Positions 17,131 to 24,611 of a stretch of DNA of 41,849 nt are shown piece after piece. The translations under genes and the position numbers were made by a program. The first letter of the stretch is position 1, and every line of letters starts with the position of its first letter. Source of the DNA: an uncultured Lachnoclostridium sp. (lineage in GTDB: Bacteria; Bacillota; Clostridia; Lachnospirales; Lachnospiraceae); the NCBI GenBank assembly GCA_944376715.1, contig CALWDO010000024.1, forward strand, positions 1 through 41,849, written 5' to 3'. The notes beneath the pieces are model-generated. The model did not search any database. It worked only from the letters and a program-made list of their open reading frames with translations, and had not been told where the DNA came from.

Positions 17131-17448
17131 ATGGAACTGTTGGAACAGCGGGGCGTTCGCCTCATTGTCCATCTCCCAGTGGAGCTGGACCATCATTGTA
17201 CAGAAGCACTTCGGAAAGAGATTGACCGGACATTGGAGAAGGAGCCGGTATCAGAACTGGAATTTGATTTTTCAGAAACGGCATTTATGGACAGCGCCGG
17301 TGTCGGCCTGATTCTGGGACGTTATAAGATCATGCAGGCTTTGGACGGTTCTATGACAGTCAGTCATATGAATACGCAGATCCGCAGAATATTGGCATTG
17401 TCCGGGATACAGCAGCAGATCCCGCTGAAAAAGGAGGAGGCTTTATGA
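17131..17448 (+). CDS. spoIIAA: Anti-sigma F factor antagonist SpoIIAA
   Basis: SpoIIAA is the STAS-domain protein that, when dephosphorylated by SpoIIE in the forespore, displaces SpoIIAB from sigma-F. The start was set at 17131 behind AAAGGAG (17117-17123); an upstream ATG at 17095 lacks a site and would add a non-family extension. The 105-aa product carries the phosphorylation motif FMDSAGVGLILGRYK with Ser55, matching the usual serine. It overlaps spoIIAB by ATGA. I could not find a convincing sigma-H promoter in the 41 bases after the preceding terminator. Confidence 0.95.
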   Translation: MELLEQRGVRLIVHLPVELDHHCTEALRKEIDRTLEKEPVSELEFDFSETAFMDSAGVGLILGRYKIMQALDGSMTVSHMNTQIRRILALSGIQQQIPLKKEEAL

Positions 17449-17879
17449 AAAATGAAATGACGCTGGCATTTGACAGCATTTCGCAGAATGAGGGGTTTGC
17501 AAGAGTCGCGGTGGCGGCTTTTGTGACCCAGCTTAACCCTACTCTGGAAGAGGTGGCGGATATCAAGACCGCGGTCTCCGAAGCCGTGACCAACGCTATT
17601 ATACACGGATATCCGGACGGCGTACATACGATTGTTCTGAGAGCCGTATTGCGGGATCAGACGGTGGAACTGTGGATATCTGATGAGGGCGTGGGCATCG
17701 AAGATGTGAAAAAGGCCATGGAACCCCTCTATACCAGCAGGCCGGAGCTGGAAAGATCCGGTATGGGATTTATGTTTATGGAGGCTTTTATGGATCAGGT
17801 CCATGTGGAATCCGCGCCGGGAATCGGCACCACTGTCTATATGAAGAAAAAGATCGGAGCAGCGGGGCAGGAGGGCTGA
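17445..17879 (+). CDS. spoIIAB: Anti-sigma F factor / serine kinase SpoIIAB
   Basis: SpoIIAB is a GHKL-type kinase that binds and inhibits sigma-F and phosphorylates SpoIIAA. The 144-aa protein has the N-box EAVTNAIIHGY (Glu46, Asn50), the G1 box DEGVGIED (80-87) and the G2 box ERSGMGFMFME (103-113). The overlap with spoIIAA and the 8-base gap to sigF reproduce the standard spoIIA operon. GGAGG precedes its ATG within the end of spoIIAA. Confidence 0.97.
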   Translation: MKNEMTLAFDSISQNEGFARVAVAAFVTQLNPTLEEVADIKTAVSEAVTNAIIHGYPDGVHTIVLRAVLRDQTVELWISDEGVGIEDVKKAMEPLYTSRPELERSGMGFMFMEAFMDQVHVESAPGIGTTVYMKKKIGAAGQEG

Positions 17880-17887
17880 ATATCTTT

Positions 17888-18628
17888 ATGGAAGACACGA
17901 TGGGATTGATTGAGCGGTCACACCATGGGGATAAACAGGCAAGAGAAAAACTGGTAAAAGAGAATATGGGACTGGTCTGGAGCATTGTGCGCCGGTTTTC
18001 CGGGCGGGGAGCAGACAGCGAGGACCTGTTCCAGATCGGGGCGATGGGACTGATTAAGGCCATTGATAAATTTGACACCTCTTATGAGGTGAAATTTTCC
18101 ACCTATGCGGTGCCTATGATCGCCGGCGAGATCAAACGCTTCCTGAGGGACGACGGGATCGTGAAGGTGAGCAGGACGCTGAAAGAGAACTGGTGGAAGA
18201 TCCGCAGGGAGACGGAACAGTTCCGTCAGAAAAAAGGGAGAGATCCCAATATGGAGGAGTTGTCGAAACTGACCGGACTGGACCGGGAGGAGATTGTCAT
18301 GTCTCTGGACGCGGGGGTGGAGGTGGATTCTCTTTACCGTCCGATCCATCAGAGCGACGGCAGCGAGACCTGTCTTCTGGACCGGGTGGAAAGCCAGGGA
18401 CATCTGGGAAATGGCGAAGACACGGAAAAAGAACAGCTGCTGAACCGGGTGGTGTTGGAGCAGCTTTTGTCGGAACTGGAGGACTCGGAGCGCAGGCTGA
18501 TCATGATGAGGTATATGCAGGACAAGACCCAGACAGAGGTGGCGGGAGTCCTGGGAGTCTCCCAGGTACAGGTCAGCCGGATGGAGAAGAAGATCCTGGC
18601 CAGGATGAGAGAAAAGCTTACTGGATAA
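17888..18628 (+). CDS. sigF: RNA polymerase sigma-F factor
   Basis: Sigma-F is the first forespore-specific sigma factor. The 246-aa protein has region 2 (DLFQIGAMGLIKAIDKFD and KFSTYAVPMIAGEIKRFLRD), region 3 (VKVSRTLKEN to about 150) and a region 4 helix-turn-helix (TQTEVAGVLGVSQVQVSRME). The sequence could also be read as sigma-G, but position directly after spoIIAA-spoIIAB identifies it as sigma-F. GGAGGG lies about 11 bases before ATG 17888. spoVAA and spoVAB follow, an order also seen in Bacillus, where spoVA follows spoIIA. Confidence 0.96.
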   Translation: MEDTMGLIERSHHGDKQAREKLVKENMGLVWSIVRRFSGRGADSEDLFQIGAMGLIKAIDKFDTSYEVKFSTYAVPMIAGEIKRFLRDDGIVKVSRTLKENWWKIRRETEQFRQKKGRDPNMEELSKLTGLDREEIVMSLDAGVEVDSLYRPIHQSDGSETCLLDRVESQGHLGNGEDTEKEQLLNRVVLEQLLSELEDSERRLIMMRYMQDKTQTEVAGVLGVSQVQVSRMEKKILARMREKLTG

Positions 18629-18644
18629 GGAGGAAGGAAGAACG

Positions 18645-18673
18645 GTATAAAAATACAGAAAATGCAGATACTG
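18645..18673 (+). promoter_or_regulatory. Possible sigma-G-like promoter before spoVAA
   Basis: GTATA (18645-18649) and GATACTG (18667-18673) are 17 bases apart. Sigma-G promoters have GnATR at -35 and about CATACTA at -10, so the match is full at -35 and 5 of 7 at -10. spoVA genes are known sigma-G targets. A short leader of about 17 bases would remain before the spoVAA start. Confidence 0.35.
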
Positions 18674-18696
18674 ACTCCATATGACGGAGGTGCGCG

Positions 18697-19323
18697 ATGA
18701 ACGGAATGTTGTATTTGAAGATCGACCAGAACGTGGAAGTGGATCATGCAGATGTGACCCTGGGGGATGTAGCGAAGATGGAGTGCACCGATGAATCGGT
18801 AAAGAACCGTCTGAAGACCATGAAACTTTTAAAGATCCGCGATGAAAAGAGCAGCCGGTACGTTTATTCCGTGCTGGAAGTGGTACGCCGCATCCATGAG
18901 ATCTATCCGGGACTGGAAGTTCAGAACGTGGGGGAAGCAGATTTTATTATTGAATATGAATCTCCCCTGTACAATCGGAACCGTTGGAGCATGCTCAAAG
19001 TAATACTGGTATGCGTGACGCTTTTTATCGGTTCGGCATTTTCCATTATGACATTCAACAACGACGTGGGAATACCGGAGGTTTTCGCGCAGGTGTATCT
19101 GCTGGTCATGGGAAAGGAGTCGGACGGTTTCACGATTCTGGAAGCCATGTATTCCTTTGGAATCGCTGTGGGAATCCTGGTCTTTTATAATCATTTCGGC
19201 GGAAAGCGCATTACAAAGGATCCCACCCCCATCGAAGTACAGATGCGGCTTTATGAGGATGATGTAAATTCGACGCTGATCGAAGGCTGCAACCGTAAGG
19301 AGACGCATATAGATGTGGATTAG
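18697..19323 (+). CDS. spoVAA: Stage V sporulation protein AA
   Basis: SpoVAA belongs to the SpoVA complex that moves dipicolinic acid into the forespore and releases it at germination. The 208-aa product has a soluble N-terminal part (MNGMLYLKIDQNVEVDHADV to about 95), then two membrane helices around MLKVILVCVTLFIGSAFSIM and ILEAMYSFGIAVGILVFY. The C-terminal motif is KDPTPIEVQMRLYEDD, typical of SpoVAA. CGGAGGTG lies just before ATG 18697. It follows sigF by 68 bases and overlaps spoVAB by 11. Confidence 0.93.
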   Translation: MNGMLYLKIDQNVEVDHADVTLGDVAKMECTDESVKNRLKTMKLLKIRDEKSSRYVYSVLEVVRRIHEIYPGLEVQNVGEADFIIEYESPLYNRNRWSMLKVILVCVTLFIGSAFSIMTFNNDVGIPEVFAQVYLLVMGKESDGFTILEAMYSFGIAVGILVFYNHFGGKRITKDPTPIEVQMRLYEDDVNSTLIEGCNRKETHIDVD

Positions 19324-19729
19324 ACAGGCATTTCTGGGATTGACAGGATTCTGCTGCGGGATGGCCGTGGCAGGAGGGCTGTTTGCACTGCTGATTGCGC
19401 TTGGAATTATTTCCCGTATGGCGGGAAAGACGCATACGGCAAAATATATTTGGTATTATGAGGACGCCGTGGCATTGGGCGGAGTATTGGGCAATTTATT
19501 CAGTATTTATCAGTTTTCCATCCCCGCGGGGACGGCGGGACTGGTCCTCTACGGCCTGTTTGCGGGTATCTATACCGGCGCCTGGTCCATGGCGCTCACG
19601 GAGATCGTGGATGTAATCCCCATTTTCAGCAGAAGAATCGGGCTGAAGGCAGGGATGCCCTGGCTGATCCTGTCTATGGCCCTTGGCCGGCTGTTCGGCG
19701 GCTTGATCTATTATGGATGCGGATTCTGA
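19313..19729 (+). CDS. spoVAB: Stage V sporulation protein AB
   Basis: SpoVAB is a small polytopic membrane partner of SpoVAA in the SpoVA channel. The 138-aa product has about four hydrophobic helices and the family-like segments GLTGFCCGMAVAGGLFALL and YYEDAVALGGVLGN, with GAWSMALTEIVDVIPIFSRR near the C-terminus. It overlaps spoVAA, so the two are translated together. Its TGA stop (19727-19729) abuts the stop of the convergent mntP gene without a base between, leaving no room for a terminator. Confidence 0.92.
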   Translation: MWIRQAFLGLTGFCCGMAVAGGLFALLIALGIISRMAGKTHTAKYIWYYEDAVALGGVLGNLFSIYQFSIPAGTAGLVLYGLFAGIYTGAWSMALTEIVDVIPIFSRRIGLKAGMPWLILSMALGRLFGGLIYYGCGF

Positions 19730-20293
19730 TCAGCCCAGGATGCCCATATGCTCCAGCAGGATTTTGAGACCGATCAGAACCAGGATCACGCCGCCGCAGA
19801 ATTCGGCTTTGGACTTGTAGATGGTTCCGAACACGTTGCCGATCCGCACACCGGCGGCGGAACAGACAAAAGTAGTGATTCCGATGAAAGAGGCGGCTGC
19901 CAGGATGTTGACGTTCAAAAAGGCAAAAGTAATGCCGACGGCCAGGGCGTCGATACTGGTGGCTACGGCCAGCAGGAACATTTCCCGGGGAGCCATGGAG
20001 CCGCTGGAACATTCTTCTTCATCGCCGAAAGACTCCCGTATCATATTTCCTCCGATCACAGCCAGCAGAATAAAAGCGACCCAGTGGTCCAGCGATTCAA
20101 TGTAGCGGGTGAAGTATCTTCCCAGGAAATATCCGATGACGGGCATCAGCGCCTGAAAACCGCCGAACCAGACGCCGGCCAGAGAACATTCCCGGAAAGT
20201 GACCCGGGGCATGGCCAGCCCCTTGCAGACAGATACGGCAAAAGCATCCATAGATAGTCCTACGGCGAGAATAAAAAGTTCGATAAAACTCAT
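19730..20293 (-). CDS. mntP: Manganese efflux pump MntP
   Basis: MntP exports manganese through a six-helix membrane protein built of two repeats. The 187-aa product contains both repeat signatures with acidic residues essential in this family: LSMDAFAVSVCKGL (Asp16) and VATSIDALAVGITFAF in the second half. A charged, Cys-containing loop (GDEEECSSGS) joins the repeats. AAGAAGGA precedes ATG 20293. It starts 28 bases after the ABC-F stop on the same strand, so the two are probably cotranscribed. No yybP-ykoY manganese riboswitch, common before mntP genes, is visible. Confidence 0.95.
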   Translation of the reverse strand: MSFIELFILAVGLSMDAFAVSVCKGLAMPRVTFRECSLAGVWFGGFQALMPVIGYFLGRYFTRYIESLDHWVAFILLAVIGGNMIRESFGDEEECSSGSMAPREMFLLAVATSIDALAVGITFAFLNVNILAAASFIGITTFVCSAAGVRIGNVFGTIYKSKAEFCGGVILVLIGLKILLEHMGILG

Positions 20294-20321
20294 GACAGTT
20301 GTCCTTCTTTCTTATGTGCTC

Positions 20322-22169
20322 TTATTTATGTTCTTCCGGATGAAATTCCATCCAGGTCTCATACCAGTCCAGACAGGCATCTGTATACCGGGAAAGCAGC
20401 AGATCCTCCTCTTCCCTGCGCTTATTCAGATAAGAGGGATCCTCCCAGCAGAACTGCCAGTCCCATTGTTCGTAGAATGTTTCCAGCCTTGCGCGGGACT
20501 GTTCCAGGGGTTCGGCGGCGAGCCGGAGGCGCCAGTCTTCATACATGCGCTCGGTAGACGGTTCCCGGAAACGGCGCTCGGCTTTCGGCACGTTCTGAAG
20601 TCCGCTGATCAGAGCCTGCTCTTCCGCCGCCCGTATTCCGGCGGGAGTATCCGCGGAGGTTTTCCGGCAGCGTTCTATGTAGTGGGCATAATCAAATGGA
20701 TAATACAGGACGGAATCCTTCTCGAAGACCAGCAGAGCGTCGGCCACCTGTTGAATGAAATAGCGGTCGTGGGAGACGAACAGCAGCGTCCCCGTATAAG
20801 CACGGAATGCAGATTCCAGCGTTTCGCGGGCGGGGATATCCATATGGTTGGTGGGCTCGTCCAGAATAAAGAAGTTCGGACGGGCCTGGAAAAGCTCTGC
20901 CAGCACCAGCCTGGATTTTTCACCGCCGGACAGAGAGGAGACCTTTTTCTGCGCGTCGCGGCCGGGAAAGAGAAACGCCCCCAGAGCGTCCCGGACTTCC
21001 TTCTCCGTCATAGACGGAAAATGACTGTGAAAATGATCCGCTACAGTCTGGTCCGAGGAAAGAGCCGCCGTCTGCTGGTCAAAATAGCCTATCCGCACGC
21101 GCAGTCCCAGGCTGCATCTGCCCTTGACGGGAGGGATGATCCCGGCTGCCGTTTTCAAAAATGTAGATTTGCCGATTCCATTAGGACCGATGACTCCGAT
21201 CTTCTGTCCCCGGCGGATACGTAAGGACAGTTCCAGCAGAGCCCTGTCGTAGCCGACCTGCAGATGTTCGGCTTCCAGAACCCACTTGGAGCTGGGCGTA
21301 TCCGGAGTGATCTCCCCCGTGAAGATATGGGCGTCGTCCCGGCGCGGCTTTTCCACGCGGGACATCCGCTCCAGGATTTTCTTTCGGGAACGGGCGAAGG
21401 CCGCTTTCTTTGGCTTGTGCTTGAATCGTTCTACCAGATTTTCCAGGCGTTCGATCTCTTCCTGCTGGTTCCGCCAGGCCTTTTCCTGAAGCCGGATATT
21501 CTTCTGTTTCTGCCGCCGGTACGCCGTATAGTTGCCTGCGTAGCGGGTAAGGCTTCTGTCCTGCAGTTCCCAGACGGTATCCGCAGCGCGGTCGAGGAAG
21601 TACCGGTCATGGGATACGACGACCACGGCTTTCTCATAATTCCGCAGATACTCTTCCAGCCATTCTACCGTGCCGGTATCCAGATGATCGGTGGGTTCGT
21701 CCAGAAGAAGCAGGTCCGGCTTCTGAAGGAGCAGACGAATGAGAGCCAGCTTCGTCTGCTCGCCTCCCGAGAACATGGAGACCGGTTTCTTCTTGTCTTC
21801 TTTTGACAGTCCGAAACCGGTAAGGATACGGTCGTATTCCTGTTCCCAGGCAAAACGTTCCCGGTCCCACTTGTCGGGACAGGGACAGGCTTTTAACAGT
21901 TCCTGCTCCACCGTGGCGGAAGGGTCAGAAAAAGCCTGCTGATGCAGCAGGCCTGTGGTGATACGCCGGGAAGTGGTAAGTCCGCTCTGAACGGAGTCGT
22001 CCCTGTCCAGATGCAGTTCCCCCGCGAGAAGCTTAAGAAAGGTGGTCTTTCCGGAACCGTTGCGCCCGACCAGAGCGATCTTCTCTGTCCCTTTGATCTC
22101 AAAATGAAAATGTGAAAGGACCGTCTGTCCCCCGATACTTAAGGAACCGTCCTGAATCTGTAAAAGCAT
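20322..22169 (-). CDS. ABC-F family ATPase
   Basis: ABC-F proteins are soluble twin-ATPase factors that act on the ribosome; some protect against antibiotics. The 615-aa protein has Walker A GRNGSGKTT (35-43), FSGGEQTKLALIRLL and LLDEPTDHLD, a basic inter-domain linker (QEEIERLENLVERFKHKPKK and following), then GPNGIGKST, LSGGEKSRLVLAELF and LDEPTNHMD. Both ATPase sites are intact. About 110 C-terminal residues beyond the second domain are Trp/Tyr/Glu-rich (WDWQFCWEDPSYLNKRREEE). The start was placed at 22169, eight bases after GGAGGG; an upstream ATG at 22181 overlaps that site. The subfamily is uncertain, so resistance is only possible. Confidence 0.92.
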   Translation of the reverse strand: MLLQIQDGSLSIGGQTVLSHFHFEIKGTEKIALVGRNGSGKTTFLKLLAGELHLDRDDSVQSGLTTSRRITTGLLHQQAFSDPSATVEQELLKACPCPDKWDRERFAWEQEYDRILTGFGLSKEDKKKPVSMFSGGEQTKLALIRLLLQKPDLLLLDEPTDHLDTGTVEWLEEYLRNYEKAVVVVSHDRYFLDRAADTVWELQDRSLTRYAGNYTAYRRQKQKNIRLQEKAWRNQQEEIERLENLVERFKHKPKKAAFARSRKKILERMSRVEKPRRDDAHIFTGEITPDTPSSKWVLEAEHLQVGYDRALLELSLRIRRGQKIGVIGPNGIGKSTFLKTAAGIIPPVKGRCSLGLRVRIGYFDQQTAALSSDQTVADHFHSHFPSMTEKEVRDALGAFLFPGRDAQKKVSSLSGGEKSRLVLAELFQARPNFFILDEPTNHMDIPARETLESAFRAYTGTLLFVSHDRYFIQQVADALLVFEKDSVLYYPFDYAHYIERCRKTSADTPAGIRAAEEQALISGLQNVPKAERRFREPSTERMYEDWRLRLAAEPLEQSRARLETFYEQWDWQFCWEDPSYLNKRREEEDLLLSRYTDACLDWYETWMEFHPEEHK

Positions 22170-22202
22170 GATTCCCTCCATAGGAAATTAATCGTGAATC
22201 TA

Positions 22203-22231
22203 ACTATATCAGAACGGAGAAAAAGATGCAA
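22203..22231 (-). promoter_or_regulatory. Weak candidate promoter before the ABC-F gene
   Basis: On the minus strand TTGCAT (22231-22226) and TATAGT (22208-22203) are 17 bases apart. The position between spoVAC and the ABC-F start suits a housekeeping promoter that separates the ABC-F/mntP pair from sporulation control. The -35 match is modest. Confidence 0.4.
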
Positions 22232-22249
22232 CACACATTGACAAATTTT

Positions 22250-22708
22250 TCAGATCCCCAGTCCTCTGCCCATCCAGTACAGAAGGCCCATGACCCAGCT
22301 GGCAAATACGCCGTAGAGGATCACGGGTCCGGCGATGGTGAAGATCTTGCAGCCGATGCCGAAGACCTGACCCTCTTTTTTGTATTCGATGGCGGATGAC
22401 GCGACGCCGTTGGCGAATCCGGTAATGGGAACCAGAGCGCCGGCTCCGCCCCATTTGGCGATAGAAGGGTAGACATTGAAACCGGTGAGCAGGACGCTGA
22501 GCAGTATCAGCAGGATGGAACACCAGGTCCCGGCCGTTTCCTGGCTGGCGCCGGCCTGCATGAGCAGATTGGTGATCAGCTGTCCCAGCGTGCAGATGGC
22601 GCCTCCGGTCAGGAATGCATGGAACATTTCCCGGGGAAGGCTGTGGGTAGGGGTCACCTGTTTTACATATTCGTTATATTGTTGTTTTTGTTCATCGCTT
22701 ACATTCAT
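22250..22708 (-). CDS. spoVAC: Stage V sporulation protein AC
   Basis: SpoVAC is the mechanosensitive channel-like subunit of the SpoVA dipicolinate transporter. The 152-aa product starts MNVSDEQKQQYNEYVKQVTP, followed by LPREMFHAFLTGGAICTLGQ, four hydrophobic helices and GFANGVASSAIEYKKEGQV, all typical of SpoVAC. The start was chosen at 22708, eight bases after AAGGAG, over ATG 22714, which is too close to the site, and over an ATG at 22771 that lacks a site. It is transcribed divergently from spoVAD, whereas in the usual operon the two run in the same direction. Confidence 0.93.
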   Translation of the reverse strand: MNVSDEQKQQYNEYVKQVTPTHSLPREMFHAFLTGGAICTLGQLITNLLMQAGASQETAGTWCSILLILLSVLLTGFNVYPSIAKWGGAGALVPITGFANGVASSAIEYKKEGQVFGIGCKIFTIAGPVILYGVFASWVMGLLYWMGRGLGI

Positions 22709-22728
22709 ATACATGGCTCCTTTTTGTC

Positions 22729-22758
22729 TAGTCTGTCCGTTTTGGAGCGGCTGTATAC
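22729..22758 (-). promoter_or_regulatory. Possible sigma-G-like promoter before spoVAC
   Basis: On the minus strand GTATA (22758-22754) and CAGACTA (22735-22729) are 18 bases apart; the second matches CATACTA at six of seven positions. The start would fall at about 22722, almost on the ribosome binding site, so the leader would be very short. That closeness lowers confidence. Confidence 0.33.
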
Positions 22759-22800
22759 GGTTATACGGCATTTATTGGTTACCGGGGTATAAAATTATCC

Positions 22801-22829
22801 GCATACTTTTTTCCTTTCCTGAAAAACTA
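22801..22829 (+). promoter_or_regulatory. Possible sigma-G-like promoter before spoVAD
   Basis: GCATA (22801-22805) and AAAACTA (22823-22829) are spaced by 17 bases. They fit GnATR at -35 and five of seven positions of CATACTA at -10. About 20 bases would lie between the start point and the ribosome binding site at 22856. Confidence 0.33.
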
Positions 22830-22869
22830 TGTAGTGAAACGACAGATGTTTTCGGAAAGGAGCCAGGCC

Positions 22870-23898
22870 ATGACAGAGAAAAAAGGAAGAGCCAGTATCA
22901 GTTACGGAGAACCGCCCCGGATCATCGGAGCAGCCTCCATCGTGGGGAGCAAGGAAGGAGACGGGCCTCTGGGGCATCTTTTTGACGTAATCGAACCGGA
23001 TCCCAAATTCGGCAAGAATACCTGGGAGGAGGCGGAGAGCGAGCTCCAGCTTTTGACGGCGCGTAAAGCCATGGAGAAGGCCGGCATGAACGAAGAGCAG
23101 ATTCGTTATCTGTTCGCAGGGGATCTGCTGGCTCAGGGAATCGCCACTTCTTATGGGATCATGGAGCTGCAGATTCCTCTTTTCGGGCTGTACGGAGCCT
23201 GTTCCACCTGCGGAGAGAGCCTGTCGCTGGCGTCCATGGCGGTGAACGCAGGTTACGCGGAATGCGCCATGGCGCTGACCTCCAGCCATTTTGCCAGCGC
23301 GGAAAAGGAGTTCCGATTTCCCCTGGAATACGCGGGACAGCGTCCCCTTTCAACTACCTGGACGGTCACCGGATCCGGAGCCTTTGTACTTGCCGCCGCA
23401 GGGAGCTCTTACGCCGAAGGAGCCTCTGTATGTATCACCGGAATTACCACAGGAAAGGTGGTGGACTACGGAGTAAAGGACTCCATGCATATGGGCGCCG
23501 CCATGGCGCCGGCTGCGGCGGATACGATTTACCGCCATCTGATGGACTTCGGAAGAGAGGCGGAAGAATACGACAGGATCATCACCGGGGACCTGGGAAG
23601 CATCGGCCAGACGATTTTGAAAGACCTGCTTCGGGAGAGAGCCATCGAACTGGACGGCATCCACGAGGACTGCGGCATGCTGATCTACGACGCGGATACC
23701 CAGGATACTCACGCGGGAGGTTCCGGCTGCGGCTGCGCCGCCGCGGTACTGGCTGCCTATATTCTTCCAAAACTCATGAGAAAGGAATGGAAGAGGGTGC
23801 TCCTGGTGCCCACCGGCGCTCTTTTGTCCAAAGTGAGCTTCAACGAAGGAAAATCCATACCGGGGATCGCCCACGGTGTGGTATTCGAGTGTGTTTAA
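22870..23898 (+). CDS. spoVAD: Stage V sporulation protein AD
   Basis: SpoVAD has a thiolase-like fold and binds dipicolinic acid during its uptake into the spore. The 342-aa product contains GPLGHLFDVIEPDPKFGKNT, YLFAGDLLAQGIATSYG, the conserved cysteine region LYGACSTCGESL, and HAGGSGCGCAAAVLAAYILP near the C-terminus. The start was placed at 22870, seven bases after AAAGGAG (22856-22862); ATGs at 22834 and 22846 precede that site and add a non-family extension. The usual partner spoVAE does not follow; a promoter and a phospholipase-like gene do. Confidence 0.96.
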   Translation: MTEKKGRASISYGEPPRIIGAASIVGSKEGDGPLGHLFDVIEPDPKFGKNTWEEAESELQLLTARKAMEKAGMNEEQIRYLFAGDLLAQGIATSYGIMELQIPLFGLYGACSTCGESLSLASMAVNAGYAECAMALTSSHFASAEKEFRFPLEYAGQRPLSTTWTVTGSGAFVLAAAGSSYAEGASVCITGITTGKVVDYGVKDSMHMGAAMAPAAADTIYRHLMDFGREAEEYDRIITGDLGSIGQTILKDLLRERAIELDGIHEDCGMLIYDADTQDTHAGGSGCGCAAAVLAAYILPKLMRKEWKRVLLVPTGALLSKVSFNEGKSIPGIAHGVVFECV

Positions 23899-23951
23899 AC
23901 CAAAATTTATGTAAAAACGGTGAAAAATTTTCCCAGATCGAAAAAAATCTG

Positions 23952-23979
23952 TTGCATGCTGAAAAAATTATGTTAAACT
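23952..23979 (+). promoter_or_regulatory. Candidate promoter of the phospholipase-like gene unit
   Basis: TTGCAT (23952-23957) and TAAACT (23974-23979) are 16 bases apart. Transcription would start near 23986, after an ATG at 23984, which helps to exclude that ATG as the start of the next gene. Confidence 0.5.
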
Positions 23980-24022
23980 GGATATGGTTTTGGTGTTTGA
24001 AATTGGCATGGAGGGTAAGCCG

Positions 24023-24601
24023 TTGAGAAAGAAATCACATCTGTGTCTGGCCGGATTTCTGGTCAGAAGTTTGGATCATAAAGTATTGCGCCGCAGATGG
24101 CGGTCATTTTATTTAGGAAGTATTCTTCCTGACTGCCGGCCGGCATTTGTGACGGTGCGCCATGAGTTTGACGTGACCTTTGACCTGGTGGAGGAGAAGA
24201 TCCGCAGACTGGTGGAGACAGATCTGTACCGTCCGGAGGACTGTATTCGTTATATGGTGGATCTGGGACAGGTCATGCACTATATTGCGGACTATTTTAC
24301 ATTCCCTCACAACAGCCATTTTCCGGGCAACCTGAAGGATCACTGTAAGTATGAGAATGTGCTGAAGCATGAGCTTCGCAGATATATTAACGAAGATCAG
24401 GCGGTATTCCATATGGCCTATCCCGGACGATTTCTGTCGGCGGACGAGATCCTGGACTATATCCGGAAGACCCACGAAGAATATATGCAGAAGACCAGAT
24501 CGGTGGAAGAGGACTGTGAGTTCATCACCAGAGTCTGCTCTCATGTGCTGAGCGGAGTTCTGTGCCTGGCAGAGGAGCCGGTATTGGTATTTGCTGCTTA
24601 G
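24023..24601 (+). CDS. Zinc-dependent phospholipase C-like protein
   Basis: The 192-aa product resembles the zinc-dependent phospholipase C/S1-P1 type family. Visible elements are KSHLCLAGFLV at the N-terminus, YLGSILPDCRPAF, a VRHEF motif, the core LGQVMHYIADYFTFPHNSHF with clustered His/Asp ligands, and KYENVLKHELRRYI. The best start is TTG 24023, seven bases after GGAGGG (24010-24015); ATGs at 23984 and 24008 lack a site. No signal peptide is present, unlike secreted phospholipases, so it probably acts in the cytoplasm and may not cleave phospholipid at all. larE follows after 10 bases. Confidence 0.75.
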   Translation: MRKKSHLCLAGFLVRSLDHKVLRRRWRSFYLGSILPDCRPAFVTVRHEFDVTFDLVEEKIRRLVETDLYRPEDCIRYMVDLGQVMHYIADYFTFPHNSHFPGNLKDHCKYENVLKHELRRYINEDQAVFHMAYPGRFLSADEILDYIRKTHEEYMQKTRSVEEDCEFITRVCSHVLSGVLCLAEEPVLVFAA

Positions 24602-24611
24602 GAGTATTTAT

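Noticed and set aside
20294-20321. Expected manganese riboswitch before mntP
   Set aside because: Only 28 bases separate mntP from the upstream ABC-F gene, too few for a yybP-ykoY riboswitch.
22802-22808. CATACTT as a sigma-G -10 box for spoVAD
   Set aside because: It matches the -10 consensus well, but no GnATR box lies 16-18 bases upstream. The pair at 22801-22829 fits better.
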